Shown: one piece after another, positions 10,401 through 22,169 of the stretch
How positions within the stretch are numbered: the stretch's first letter is position 1
Layout of the letters: every line of letters starts with the position of its first letter
Assembly: GCF_002007645.1 (NCBI RefSeq)
Contig: NZ_CP019791.1
Span: 2,666,001 to 2,730,000 of the forward strand
Length of the DNA stretch: 64,000 nt
Source of the DNA: Anaerohalosphaera lusitana
Lineage (GTDB): Bacteria; Planctomycetota; Phycisphaerae; Sedimentisphaerales; Anaerohalosphaeraceae
Direction: 5' to 3'
Made by a program: the position numbers and the translations under genes
The notes under the pieces: generated by a model
The model's database searches: none
Told to the model about the DNA's origin: nothing
The model's input: only the letters and a program-made list of their open reading frames with translations

Positions 10401-12189
10401 TTTTACAAGCGGAAAGAATACATTTGGCAGCGAAACCGGATGGGATACTACCGAGTATGCTGCGGATCTGCGAGAACCTATCGCAACTGTCTTCGGAGAC
10501 CTCGCCTACAATGGCGATTATTTCACCCTGGTCATGGCTCATGAAGTGTGCCATTCTCTCGATGGTTACGTTGCCTCTCGGCCAAACAAAGACCTGTATC
10601 GCCGATGGGGCCAGATGCTTGTTTACTGTGCGGGTCCTGATGTCATTGCCGGAGATAACGGCTGGATGGACTGGACCGCAACTAAACAGCATTTTTATGA
10701 TAATGGCTACTGGGACGGTGTCGGAGCGAACTGGCAGGATGACTGGGATGCTTACTGGGCAACCGGGCCGGGGAGTGCATGGAGCTCCCTGACATTTACA
10801 CGCGGGGGTATCGGCTGGTTTTTGAATAGTCCCCAGGAGTCTCTTGCTACTCAGGCAAATCTGCACTGGCCGCATTCCGAAGGCCGACTGGTCGCATCTA
10901 TAGACCGTTACCGCCAAGAAAAGGAAAATGTCGGTCACATGATATCGATCGTCAATGAAGTTGTAACTTTCTTCGATTTCGTATCAGCGGGGCTGAACAA
11001 AGTGGTCATGTACAACACACGCGGTACATCCGACCCCTATCCGCGAGCGACCTATGACATCTCTTATGCTTACCTGGAACGGAATGACAGTGGGTACATA
11101 ACGAAGATTACAGTCGAAGATAGAGTGTATGATTTTACGCTGGATGCCGATGGACGTGTTACAGGCGTACAAACTAATTCTGTAATGGCGGTCGATGATT
11201 CTGCGGTTGTGAATCCCGGTACGAATACTGTGATCGATGTACTTGCCAACGACAGTCACCTAAGCGGCGGGAGCCTGGTGATTTCAGATTTCACTCAGCC
11301 TGCAAACGGCACAGTTACTGATAACAACGACGGAACACTGACCTATCACAGTACCCCGGAGTACAGCGGCAAGGATACCTTCACCTATACCGTAGCAAGC
11401 GGTTCTGCATCGGCGGTCGGGAACGTCGTTGTGAATGTCCTCGATGAGTACGGCACTATTCACCGTTGGAGGCTGGACGATAGCGACGGTACAACTGCCG
11501 AAGATTCAGTGGGTACTGCCGACGGAACCGTAGATGGTGCGTCATGGACGGCTGGCAAGATCGGCGGAGCGTTAATGTTTGACGGCGACGACTCTGTCCT
11601 GTTCAGTACTACTCCATCACTTGAGGGCCAGGTCGATTTCTCTGTTGCTGCCTGGGTTAAGACCTCATCCGCTACCGCTCAAACAGTCGTTCAGCAGCGA
11701 GTGGGCGGTTACAATGGTGAATATGTATTGAATATCAACAGCAACGGTACCGTGAATTTCATGATCTACGGTGACAATGCCTACCAGTTCAATTTCTCAA
11801 CGTACGACACAGTTAATGACGGCCAGTGGCATCATTTGGTTGCTGTTCGTGATGGCAGATACGGTTTCATATTCATTGACGGTGTGATGAAAGGTGCGGA
11901 CCATGGGGACATCAGAAACCTGTCGGCAAACATAGGCGTTTCGGCAGGCAATTCTTTCAATGGGCAAATCGATGATATTCGTATCTGCAGCAAGGCACTG
12001 TCCTCGAAAGAAGTTGGCAAACTATATGACAGACTTATCAAGGAAGGCAAAATGACGGATCTGCAAGTGCTCGCTTCTAACTGGCTCGCTTTAGATTGCG
12101 GTTCCTGCGATGGAGCTGATCTGGACGGTAACAGCAGCGTCGATTTGAGTGACTTAGCTGTCTTAGCTCAGACCTGGTTGGCTCAGTAA
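7477..12189 (+). CDS. Giant secreted multidomain protein: discoidin-like, LamG, VCBS/FG-GAP, HExxH metallopeptidase-like, LamG, dockerin-like tail
   Basis: I place the start at 7477 (ATG with CTGGAGA 7 bases upstream); the frame is open from 7423. The 1570-aa product has a signal peptide ending near QAW, a discoidin-like domain (about 35-185), LamG (about 200-405), a cadherin-like or Ig-like module (about 425-505) and VCBS/FG-GAP-like repeats (about 515-805, Asp-rich DWDSDGRLDIFTG type). A region with HEVCH at 1022-1026 and a candidate third ligand E1121 (SPQESLATQAN) looks like a gluzincin metallopeptidase. A Big/cadherin module (about 1225-1330), a second LamG (about 1335-1510) and a dockerin-like repeat (DLDGNSSVDLSDLAVLAQTW) follow. 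It is probably extracellular and calcium-binding. Peptidase activity is inferred from the motif only. Confidence 0.85.
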   Translation: MKMGAHFLKDYVLKMNLHLSLFLILCLFCSSTQAWDDPVSVTASSQYYGVDGLIDGSVASYRDSYDANYYGNDGWLFGASYMPTNAIYDFGSPIELRNLVLWNWSGDWSVETDRGVREFSVSFSDDGAIFTGETVFTASEAISSNSEPAQAFAFDPTVARYAKITILSNHGDSDWAGIGELRFNDPTIVRSSMVYHWNFDEGPDWHDDPFGSVTDATITKDYGSGADAELVNMDSSNWVSGRQFTGLEFDGTEEYLSIPTELSTTLGGSASLLFWTKTTQTGSTAGSSSPGLTGVVDGANGTQWGWIDDQGRIALSVGATVAARSADAINDDKWHHIAIVRDAVTGDCSLYVDGELSSTGTAEAGAVTASFSSIGRIENTSGSDHYFQGRLDQVYVFDSVLDEAAIQLNMNNHAPKVWESETEIVNDRTCSTSSVLFHAYDPEVDTLSVEGYTSPSNGTISYNGDGTFDYTANAGFVGQDQFYAYVSDGNGGFEMADVYVDVREPGQADGQKRTTNFTDFQAIQADGTDISLSGMRVPRVIDWESDGDNDLLLGHGGSVWLYENIGTSASPIFAAAVKLQANGADISLSGSVAIALADMTGDGVDDLVAVDYSRKIRVYRNTSVSGQIPVYTTATFVQDVGGGDFVSPDIRFDLGDWDSDGRLDIFTGTFSGTMRVYLNAGSAANAAYDASQYAVLESASYNLYPRYFDLTRNNMPDLIRGINWGSINYWFDSSLQTGLGTNGSLVITDSSGTSANINGSTDGAIVDFADFNGDDVYDILIGGHASDNIYIAYGVGKTVADYIADLEAIYDAHPADLGLALEANDQALLQEVRIAEQGIITHMLSSTLDQRQTIFDQMAAHVQKYAFLQLDQPLDTDYYHHVPSIAGQNLMTMHHMLPDTPTHRVNVADALGLIGLKREIYLKTGLNVGDNQRCSQGQLESIRDFMSYHPREAFPDSLLSIDAYFDWGGGATVNTFTSGKNTFGSETGWDTTEYAADLREPIATVFGDLAYNGDYFTLVMAHEVCHSLDGYVASRPNKDLYRRWGQMLVYCAGPDVIAGDNGWMDWTATKQHFYDNGYWDGVGANWQDDWDAYWATGPGSAWSSLTFTRGGIGWFLNSPQESLATQANLHWPHSEGRLVASIDRYRQEKENVGHMISIVNEVVTFFDFVSAGLNKVVMYNTRGTSDPYPRATYDISYAYLERNDSGYITKITVEDRVYDFTLDADGRVTGVQTNSVMAVDDSAVVNPGTNTVIDVLANDSHLSGGSLVISDFTQPANGTVTDNNDGTLTYHSTPEYSGKDTFTYTVASGSASAVGNVVVNVLDEYGTIHRWRLDDSDGTTAEDSVGTADGTVDGASWTAGKIGGALMFDGDDSVLFSTTPSLEGQVDFSVAAWVKTSSATAQTVVQQRVGGYNGEYVLNINSNGTVNFMIYGDNAYQFNFSTYDTVNDGQWHHLVAVRDGRYGFIFIDGVMKGADHGDIRNLSANIGVSAGNSFNGQIDDIRICSKALSSKEVGKLYDRLIKEGKMTDLQVLASNWLALDCGSCDGADLDGNSSVDLSDLAVLAQTWLAQ

Positions 12190-12283
12190 TAGATTAGATT
12201 ATTTGTTAATGGAGGTAATGAAGACTGGTGATTGTTTTTGAGAATTCAACGAAGTTTTTTATTTCATTAATTGAAAGGAAGGT

Positions 12284-14203
12284 ATGATGAAGACAGGTAA
12301 AATGAAAATGTTGTTGGTTGCTGTTCTGGGACTGATGCTCATCAGTCTGCCGGCTCAGGCCTGGGACGATCCGGTGTCTGTCAGCGGTTCGGGTCTTTAC
12401 AGTGTGGAAGGCCTTATTACCGGTGATGTAACTAGTTACAAGGATTATTATGATCATAACTGGTATGGAACTGACGGCTGGCTGTTCAATGCTGGTAGTC
12501 TTCCTCATTCGGCGACTTATGATTTCGGAAGTCCTGTTGAGCTGAGAAATCTCGTACTTTGGAACTGGACCGGTGACGCTGGGGGAGATTATTACGATCG
12601 CGGCGCAAAGGACTTCTCCGTTTCGTTTTCCGATGATGGTACGACCTTCTCCGGCGAGGTTGCTTTCGTAGCACAAAAGGCGATCAGTTCAAATGCTGAA
12701 CCTGCACAGGTATTTCGTTTCGCACCTGTAACTGCACAGTACGCAAGGATTACGGTCAGCTCGAATTATGGACACGCTGACTGGGCAGGCATTGCAGAGG
12801 CTCGTTTCAATGATCCATTCATCCCGGTTGAGCCTGTCAGCCCTGCAGACGGCCAGACTGGTGTTGCACGGGATACCATCCTCGAATGGGCCGTGTATGA
12901 CGAAACCAATATCTCAGGTTACGATGTCTACTTCGGTACCGATCCTAACCAATCCAGTCCCAGCTATGACATAACCAAGATTGTGAGCAATCAGACGGGC
13001 ACTACAGTCGATCCAACTCCGTCGGGCGGACTTCTGGACTATAGCACTACTTACTACTGGCAGGTTGTTCCGGTCAGCAGCGACCCAAATGACGCCGCAG
13101 GTCCACTGTGGAGTTTCGAGGTAGTTGCACCCTCTCCTGTTATCACAGACATCAGCCCGAAGACCGCAGTGGTTGGCACTGGAGAAACTGCTCAGTTTAC
13201 GGTAACCGGTACAAACCTCGAGTTCTTCGAGTGGTACAAAGAGGGCCAGGCGACTCCGCTGACTAACAGCGGCGACATCTCAGGCGCCGATACAGCAACG
13301 CTGACGATCGCCAACTTTGTGGCGGCGGACGAAGGCAATTACTACTGCGTTGTATCTAATTCACTCTCGACAGAGACTGCTCAGTCCGAATCGGCTGTAC
13401 TTATGGCAAAACGTCTGGTTGCGCAATGGGCCTTTAACGGCAGCCTTGCTGACAGTCTGGGTACATGGAATGGCGATTACGCTAATGACTCAGGCGACCT
13501 CGATGATACTCTGGCAACCTATGTCGAAGGTATGGACGGTACGGCAAACGGAGCTATCGCATTTGACGGTACTGCTTTTGTAGACATTCCCGGAAGTGAA
13601 GAGTCTTTCCAGTTCCACACGAGCGGCTTGACAGTGACAGCCTGGGTTAAGAATGTAGCTGATGGTGACAGCGACAGCTATATGAGAGTCTTTTCGAAAG
13701 CACCTGAGTACGAAATTTGTGCCCATGACGGCGGCTACACTTACGCCAACACAGGATCTGGCCCAACCGCCATTCTGGGCGACAATGCCGGACAGTGGCG
13801 GCTTGCTGTTATGACCTATGATCCCGCAGCAGGTGAGCTCAGAACATTCGGTGTTTACCAGAATGACGGTGCGGACGTTGCCGCAGTCAGCAGGAACACT
13901 AGCACGATTACACTGAATGCTGCTGCAACTCCGAATGTAGTAAGGATCGGTGCTTCGAGCGTGCTGAACCAGGGCGGCTGGTGGTATCTGAATGGTTACC
14001 ATGTCGATGACGTTCAAATCTACAACTATCCATTGACTGGCGAAGAAGTTGCTCAGATTTATTACGACGTAACCGGCCTGAATATTTGCACAGACATCAA
14101 TGCAGAGACGCTTATAGGTGACCTCAATGGTGACTGCCAGGTGAATCTTGACGATTTCGCTGTTATAGCCGGTAACTGGCTAAACAGCGAGTTGATGTAC
14201 TAA
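12284..14203 (+). CDS. Secreted discoidin-like / Fn3-like / Ig-like / LamG protein with dockerin-like tail
   Basis: The start has a strong ribosome-binding site (GAAAGGAAGGT). The 639-aa protein has a signal peptide (cut near AQAW) and a discoidin-like domain (about 25-175) clearly paralogous to the N-terminus of the preceding giant protein. These are followed by a fibronectin-like module (about 180-285), an Ig-like module (about 290-370, ending DEGNYYCVVSNS), a LamG domain (about 380-600) and a C-terminal dockerin-like repeat (GDLNGDCQVNLDDFAVIAGNW). No catalytic motif is visible, so an adhesive or glycan-binding role is likely. It follows the giant gene after 94 bases and is closed by a terminator, so it probably belongs to the same transcription unit. 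Confidence 0.83.
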   Translation: MMKTGKMKMLLVAVLGLMLISLPAQAWDDPVSVSGSGLYSVEGLITGDVTSYKDYYDHNWYGTDGWLFNAGSLPHSATYDFGSPVELRNLVLWNWTGDAGGDYYDRGAKDFSVSFSDDGTTFSGEVAFVAQKAISSNAEPAQVFRFAPVTAQYARITVSSNYGHADWAGIAEARFNDPFIPVEPVSPADGQTGVARDTILEWAVYDETNISGYDVYFGTDPNQSSPSYDITKIVSNQTGTTVDPTPSGGLLDYSTTYYWQVVPVSSDPNDAAGPLWSFEVVAPSPVITDISPKTAVVGTGETAQFTVTGTNLEFFEWYKEGQATPLTNSGDISGADTATLTIANFVAADEGNYYCVVSNSLSTETAQSESAVLMAKRLVAQWAFNGSLADSLGTWNGDYANDSGDLDDTLATYVEGMDGTANGAIAFDGTAFVDIPGSEESFQFHTSGLTVTAWVKNVADGDSDSYMRVFSKAPEYEICAHDGGYTYANTGSGPTAILGDNAGQWRLAVMTYDPAAGELRTFGVYQNDGADVAAVSRNTSTITLNAAATPNVVRIGASSVLNQGGWWYLNGYHVDDVQIYNYPLTGEEVAQIYYDVTGLNICTDINAETLIGDLNGDCQVNLDDFAVIAGNWLNSELMY

Positions 14204-14231
14204 GCATATATTAGCTACTAGCTTGATTTGA

Positions 14232-14266
14232 AACCGGCCTGTCATTTTGGCGGGTCGGTTTTCTTT
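14232..14266 (+). terminator. Rho-independent terminator after the discoidin/LamG gene
   Basis: A 12-bp stem (14232-14243 with 14249-14260, three G-U pairs) and a 5-base loop are followed by TTCTTT. It lies 29 bases after the stop codon. Confidence 0.8.
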
Positions 14267-14343
14267 AATTGCTGTGAACAGAGTTGTGACAAAAGGTGGC
14301 TCTTTTGAGAAATGAACGGCCGCATGGGGACGTAGCGAGTTAG

Positions 14344-17802
<3,459 letters not shown>

Positions 17803-18263
17803 AATGTTATGTTCAGAAACACAACAACAACGATGGTTCTGCCGGATAATGCAATCCAATTTTTTTTGCAGACATCTCTTTGTTAGGAAGATTACGTCTA
17901 TGGGGCACAGCACCCTGCTTTTGAGCCAGCGGGCCTGATTTCAATGTGTCGGCTGAAAACATGACACCCGACTTATAGCTGCAAAGGTCTGCATGGCTCG
18001 AAAGCTTCAATTGATCAATGATACGCAAAAGGCCGATTTACTGAGCTAGGATCAAAACTAAAAGATGGTCGGGTATCACAATAAGCAGTTCAGCAATAGA
18101 GGCTGCAGTAATGGAACTCGAAAAAGAACTGGCTGCAATAGGCAAAAATCGTTGAGAGGATGCCAGCCTCAGTATAGGTTAACGCGGTAAAATCGGCTTT
18201 CTTGAAATTGAGTAAACTGCTTTCTGAGTAGTCTCGGATTCAATTATTTGGATTAGTACGTCG
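17803..18263. other. 460-base intergenic stretch without a recognisable gene
   Basis: It lies between converging genes. The plus strand contains a very short frame ending MELEKELAAIGKNR (18111-18155) that looks coding-like but has no intact upstream part. Nothing else is recognisable, and no clear terminator with a T-tract was found. Confidence 0.4.
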
Positions 18264-19115
18264 CTAGAGAATGATCTCCAGATTGGCGTTTCTGAAGTCT
18301 CTTGGCGTCATGCCCGTCTTTTTATGAAATGTTCGTGAAAAGTTCCTCTGGTCATTGAAGCCCAGGCGTACAGTAATTTGTTTGATCGACAGGTTTGTTT
18401 CATTGAGTAGCTTACAGGCGATCTTAAGCTTTCTGTCTATTATGTATTTTTGAAGTGTGGTGCCGGTCGATTCTTTAAAAACTCTGGATAAGTGTTCGCG
18501 AGAGACTTTGAGCGTTCTGGCAATCCCGTTCACACTTATCTTTTCATTAAGTTGGGCATCGATCAGCTTAAGCGTTCGCTGCATAAGTAAGTTACTCTGG
18601 CTGACAGAATTAGCAGAAGTGCTCTCTCCCAGTTCGCAAAGTACATCGAGTACAAGCCTGGAACCCTCGAATGGGGACATCTCGTAAATAACGTCGTTAT
18701 ATGCCCGAAGAAGCTCAAGTCGCTCAATCATCTTTGAATTAAATGTCAATTCATACACAGGCCCAAACCTGTCTAGCAGATCAGATGTCTTATCCCTGGT
18801 GCTGCCGCCGGCAAATCCGAACCAGAGGAATCGCCATGGCTCTTTATGGCCCGGTGGGTACTTGTAGCAAATGTCAGTCGCGCCTGGATAACAAAGCAGA
18901 CAGGAGCCTGGGTTCAGCTCATACTTACCATCCCTGTCTATGAACAAACCTTGGCCTGAATAGGTAAAAAGAATAATTACGTGTTTCTGCTCCTTGTAGA
19001 ATCTGCCTTCGTGGCAGTATGATTCGTCCTCCTGGACTTCAACTTCAACATGGATCGGCACCTCAAAACTTGGCAGATACCTGGTTGTTCGGATGTCTAC
19101 TGACCATTCAATCAC
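18264..19115 (-). CDS. AraC-family transcriptional regulator
   Basis: The 283-aa protein has an N-terminal cupin-like AraC ligand-binding domain (about 15-160; GQGLFIDRDGKYELNPGSCL) and two helix-turn-helix motifs at the C-terminus (about 185-280; EKISVNGIARTLKVSREHLS and LSIKQITVRLGFNDQRNFSR). It is divergent from the Gfo/Idh/MocA gene at 19247 with about 130 bases between them, so it very likely controls that operon in response to a sugar. The intergenic region is AT-rich and holds both promoters. Confidence 0.92.
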   Translation of the reverse strand: MIEWSVDIRTTRYLPSFEVPIHVEVEVQEDESYCHEGRFYKEQKHVIILFTYSGQGLFIDRDGKYELNPGSCLLCYPGATDICYKYPPGHKEPWRFLWFGFAGGSTRDKTSDLLDRFGPVYELTFNSKMIERLELLRAYNDVIYEMSPFEGSRLVLDVLCELGESTSANSVSQSNLLMQRTLKLIDAQLNEKISVNGIARTLKVSREHLSRVFKESTGTTLQKYIIDRKLKIACKLLNETNLSIKQITVRLGFNDQRNFSRTFHKKTGMTPRDFRNANLEIIL

Positions 19116-19246
19116 TATATCACACTTCGCCTGATCTTGTCACTTTTCGACACAGCTAATGCATTGAATTGCATTCATTAGGCCATATAATAACAAATAA
19201 CTGATTCTTATTCAATCACATTATAACCTTAGCTGGGAGTTCAAGC

Positions 19247-21019
19247 ATGGGATTTACAAGTCGAAGAGATTTTTTGAAGTCGACCGGATTATTGACGGCT
19301 GGAATGGCCCTGACTGGCCGTGCAAAAATATTCGGAGCCTCTGCAAGCGATAAGGTCGTAAAAATCGGGATGGTGGGTACGGGTGCTCGTGGTACGAGCC
19401 TGCTTGCCACATTAACTGGTGTTAAAAACATCGAGATAAAGGCATTGTGCGATATTAATAAGAATGCACTCTCCGCTGCCACCAGACTTGTCGAGCAAAG
19501 GCTTGACCAAAAGCCTGACGAATACAGCGGCGATGAACATGCATATAAGAAACTTATGGCCCGGGACGATCTCGATGCTGTCATCATTGCAACCCCATGG
19601 GAATGGCATACGCCTATGGCTGTATATTGTATGAATGCAGGCAAGTACGCTGGTGTTGAGGTTCCCTCCTCATTGACGATAGATGAATGCTGGGAACTCG
19701 TCAACACTTCGGAGGAAACCGGAGTACCATGCATGATGTTGGAAAACTGGAGCTTTCGGCGGGACAACCTTGCGGTCCTGAACATGATTCGACAGGGCCT
19801 GTTTGGGCAGATCGTACACAGCCACTGTGCTCATAGCCACGATTGCATCGACCACTGGTTTTTTGACGCAGCTACAGGCAAGGACAGGTGGCCCGCGAAA
19901 TACCTTTTAGATTACAACCGGGATCAGTATCCGACCCACAGCGTCGGGCCGGTATACAGTTGGATGGATATAGGATGTGGTGATTATCTCGACAGCCTGA
20001 CTTCTACAGCCACTCTCTCCGCAGGGATCAATGATTATTTCAAACATAAATTTGGCCCCGATCACCCAGGAGCCAAACGCGAATACGCCCAGGGAGACAT
20101 CGTCACTACCACAATTAAGACAAAAAAAGGCAAAACGATCATTGTCAATTATGACATGCAGCTTCCACGTCCTTATGACAATCGCTGGATGATCCAGGGT
20201 ACACGAGGCTTGTATGACGAATGTCATAAATCTGTTTACCTTGCCGACCACAGCCCTGGTTATCATCAGTGGGAGCCCTTTGCTCCATACCAGAATGCGT
20301 TTGAGCACAAATGGTGGCAGCAGGAATTTCAGGGCGGTCATGGAGGTACTGATTTTTTGACATTGAAAACTTTTATTGATGCAGTCAGAGATCAGACGCA
20401 AACACCTTTAGACGTTTATGATGCTGTTCTCATGAGCTGCCTTGTACCGCTCTCGGGTAAATCTATCAAGGAAGATTCGAAACCCGTGAAGGTGCCCGAT
20501 TTCACACGCGGCAAGTGGAAGACACGCGAACCCTACTTTGCCATCGACAACCGCAAATTCAAATTGCCCGGCAGCGCTGAGGCCCAGGTCATTACAGAAA
20601 ACGGTATGCCGACTCAAGCTTTTAATCTTGGCAAAGGTAAACTAGAAGTAAAACTTCCTGATGTTTCTGTGAGTTTAGTTGGCAATCCCTCACAGTTTTC
20701 GGGTTGGCCCGGTATTGGCGGCACACCGACTCATTGTCTTTACGGCAACGACTGGGGCATCGATATTTCCGTGCCTCGAAACTCGTCCGGAGTTATATCT
20801 GTTTATGCGTATGACTTCGAAGGGCAAAGAAAACAGTCAGTCACTTTCGAAGATCGCAAGGCTGACAAACTGGAATCTTTCAGCAAGGGTACCTGGCTGG
20901 AGTATCCTTTTACCAAGGCTGACAGTAAAGATGGAAAGCTGCGTTTGCGTTTGAAAAATCTTGGCACCGGCAACTCTGTTTTATCGAAACTCAAAATATC
21001 CATTAGTAATGATGCATAG
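19247..21019 (+). CDS. Tat-exported Gfo/Idh/MocA oxidoreductase, GH109-like
   Basis: The 590-aa protein starts with a Tat signal (SRRDFLKSTGLLTAG), then a Rossmann fold (MVGTGARGTSLLATL, ALCDINKNAL) and the sequence AGKYAGVEVP...TIDECWELV...CMMLENWSF. The last matches the pattern of GH109 enzymes, which cleave alpha-N-acetylgalactosamine by an NAD-dependent redox mechanism. About 130 extra C-terminal residues (about 460-590) form a beta-rich region not present in minimal members. A good ribosome-binding site (GGGAG) supports the start. It is the first gene of an operon under the divergent AraC regulator, and a GH123-like gene sits at the operon's other end. It could instead be a general sugar dehydrogenase; GH109 is the better fit. 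Confidence 0.82.
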   Translation: MGFTSRRDFLKSTGLLTAGMALTGRAKIFGASASDKVVKIGMVGTGARGTSLLATLTGVKNIEIKALCDINKNALSAATRLVEQRLDQKPDEYSGDEHAYKKLMARDDLDAVIIATPWEWHTPMAVYCMNAGKYAGVEVPSSLTIDECWELVNTSEETGVPCMMLENWSFRRDNLAVLNMIRQGLFGQIVHSHCAHSHDCIDHWFFDAATGKDRWPAKYLLDYNRDQYPTHSVGPVYSWMDIGCGDYLDSLTSTATLSAGINDYFKHKFGPDHPGAKREYAQGDIVTTTIKTKKGKTIIVNYDMQLPRPYDNRWMIQGTRGLYDECHKSVYLADHSPGYHQWEPFAPYQNAFEHKWWQQEFQGGHGGTDFLTLKTFIDAVRDQTQTPLDVYDAVLMSCLVPLSGKSIKEDSKPVKVPDFTRGKWKTREPYFAIDNRKFKLPGSAEAQVITENGMPTQAFNLGKGKLEVKLPDVSVSLVGNPSQFSGWPGIGGTPTHCLYGNDWGIDISVPRNSSGVISVYAYDFEGQRKQSVTFEDRKADKLESFSKGTWLEYPFTKADSKDGKLRLRLKNLGTGNSVLSKLKISISNDA

Positions 21020-21097
21020 AATGTTAATCATGCCGTCAGATTCCTGGCTCGCCGCGGTCTGACGGCTTCAGTACTATAAAAGATTGGAGATGTTAGA

Positions 21098-22159
21098 TTG
21101 GTACCACTGGTAGGCTCATTATCTAAAGGCTGGATGGCAAAACACCTCGACGTTAAATTCGATCGCGATTATTACTTTGATCCATACAGACGCCATAAGG
21201 TGGATCTGAGCTGTAATGAATATGCGGCCAAGGAACTTGGCGACCTATGCATCTTCTACACTGAAAGCAACCTTGGACAGCTCGAGCATTTCACCAATGA
21301 TCAGGTACTGGTAGGCGGCATTCAGCCCAATATGATACTTGGCATGCTTATCGGGGCCGAGTTTATAACCAGTGATTCGATGGATGCAGATATTTCAATG
21401 ACTCCGCTTAAAGGTGTAGACCCAGACCGACTGCCTTTGCCTGATAAGATGATCGACCATGAAATTATAAAGCTGTTTGACCAACAGATCAAAGAGATAC
21501 GATCGCAAGGTGATCTCCAGCCCATTCCTCCGTTCTTCTGGGATGCTTCGGGTCGAGCAACGCTGCATGGTACATTGACTACTGCGCAAAAGTTTCTCGG
21601 TGAAAGTGTCTTTATTGATCTGATGATGCAGCCGGAAAAAGTCGCGAAGGTAATGGACTGGATAACGGAATCGTTTATTGTTCTGGTAAAGCATTTTTCG
21701 AAGATCGCGGATCTGCCGATCACTTCGGTTCATATTGGCGAATGTTCAGGCTGCATGGTGAATCCGCAGATGTTTGAAGATGTGGTTGTGCCGCATGCGT
21801 CTCGAATCGCCCGGGAACTTGGACCTTTGAGATTCCATTCTTGCGGAGCAAGCACTCATCTGCTGGAATCAATGAAGCAGATGGATGGATTGCACGCTCT
21901 TGACCTGGGCGGCGACACATCCATATCGAAGGCCAGAGAGTTGTTCGGCCCTGCTTTTCCTATTGATGTAGCTCCCATGCCCGCCGACTTTTCTGTTGAT
22001 ACACCCGAGCCGATCATCAGTTGGGCGAAACAGGTGATCGAAGAAAACGATGGCGGCAGAATGCAAATAATCTATCACCTCGAGCCTGATTATAAGATCG
22101 AGAACATTCGAGCATTGCAGAATTTCCTCAAAAATGCAGAACTTAAGAATGTAAGCTAG
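21098..22159 (+). CDS. Uroporphyrinogen decarboxylase-like (MtaA/CmuA-type) methyltransferase
   Basis: The start is a TTG at 21098 with GGAGA 7 bases upstream; no in-frame ATG fits. The 353-aa protein has the URO-D fold signature of the methylcobamide:CoM methyltransferase branch, including a possible zinc site (HIGECSGCM at about 210-218 and FHSCGAST at about 248-255). It lacks the N-terminal arginine motif of true heme-pathway HemE. It lies in the middle of a glycan operon, 78 bases after the GH109-like gene. Its substrate is unknown. Demethylation of a methylated sugar or cofactor recycling are possible but unproven. Confidence 0.8.
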   Translation: MVPLVGSLSKGWMAKHLDVKFDRDYYFDPYRRHKVDLSCNEYAAKELGDLCIFYTESNLGQLEHFTNDQVLVGGIQPNMILGMLIGAEFITSDSMDADISMTPLKGVDPDRLPLPDKMIDHEIIKLFDQQIKEIRSQGDLQPIPPFFWDASGRATLHGTLTTAQKFLGESVFIDLMMQPEKVAKVMDWITESFIVLVKHFSKIADLPITSVHIGECSGCMVNPQMFEDVVVPHASRIARELGPLRFHSCGASTHLLESMKQMDGLHALDLGGDTSISKARELFGPAFPIDVAPMPADFSVDTPEPIISWAKQVIEENDGGRMQIIYHLEPDYKIENIRALQNFLKNAELKNVS

Positions 22160-22169
22160 GAGTTGGCAA

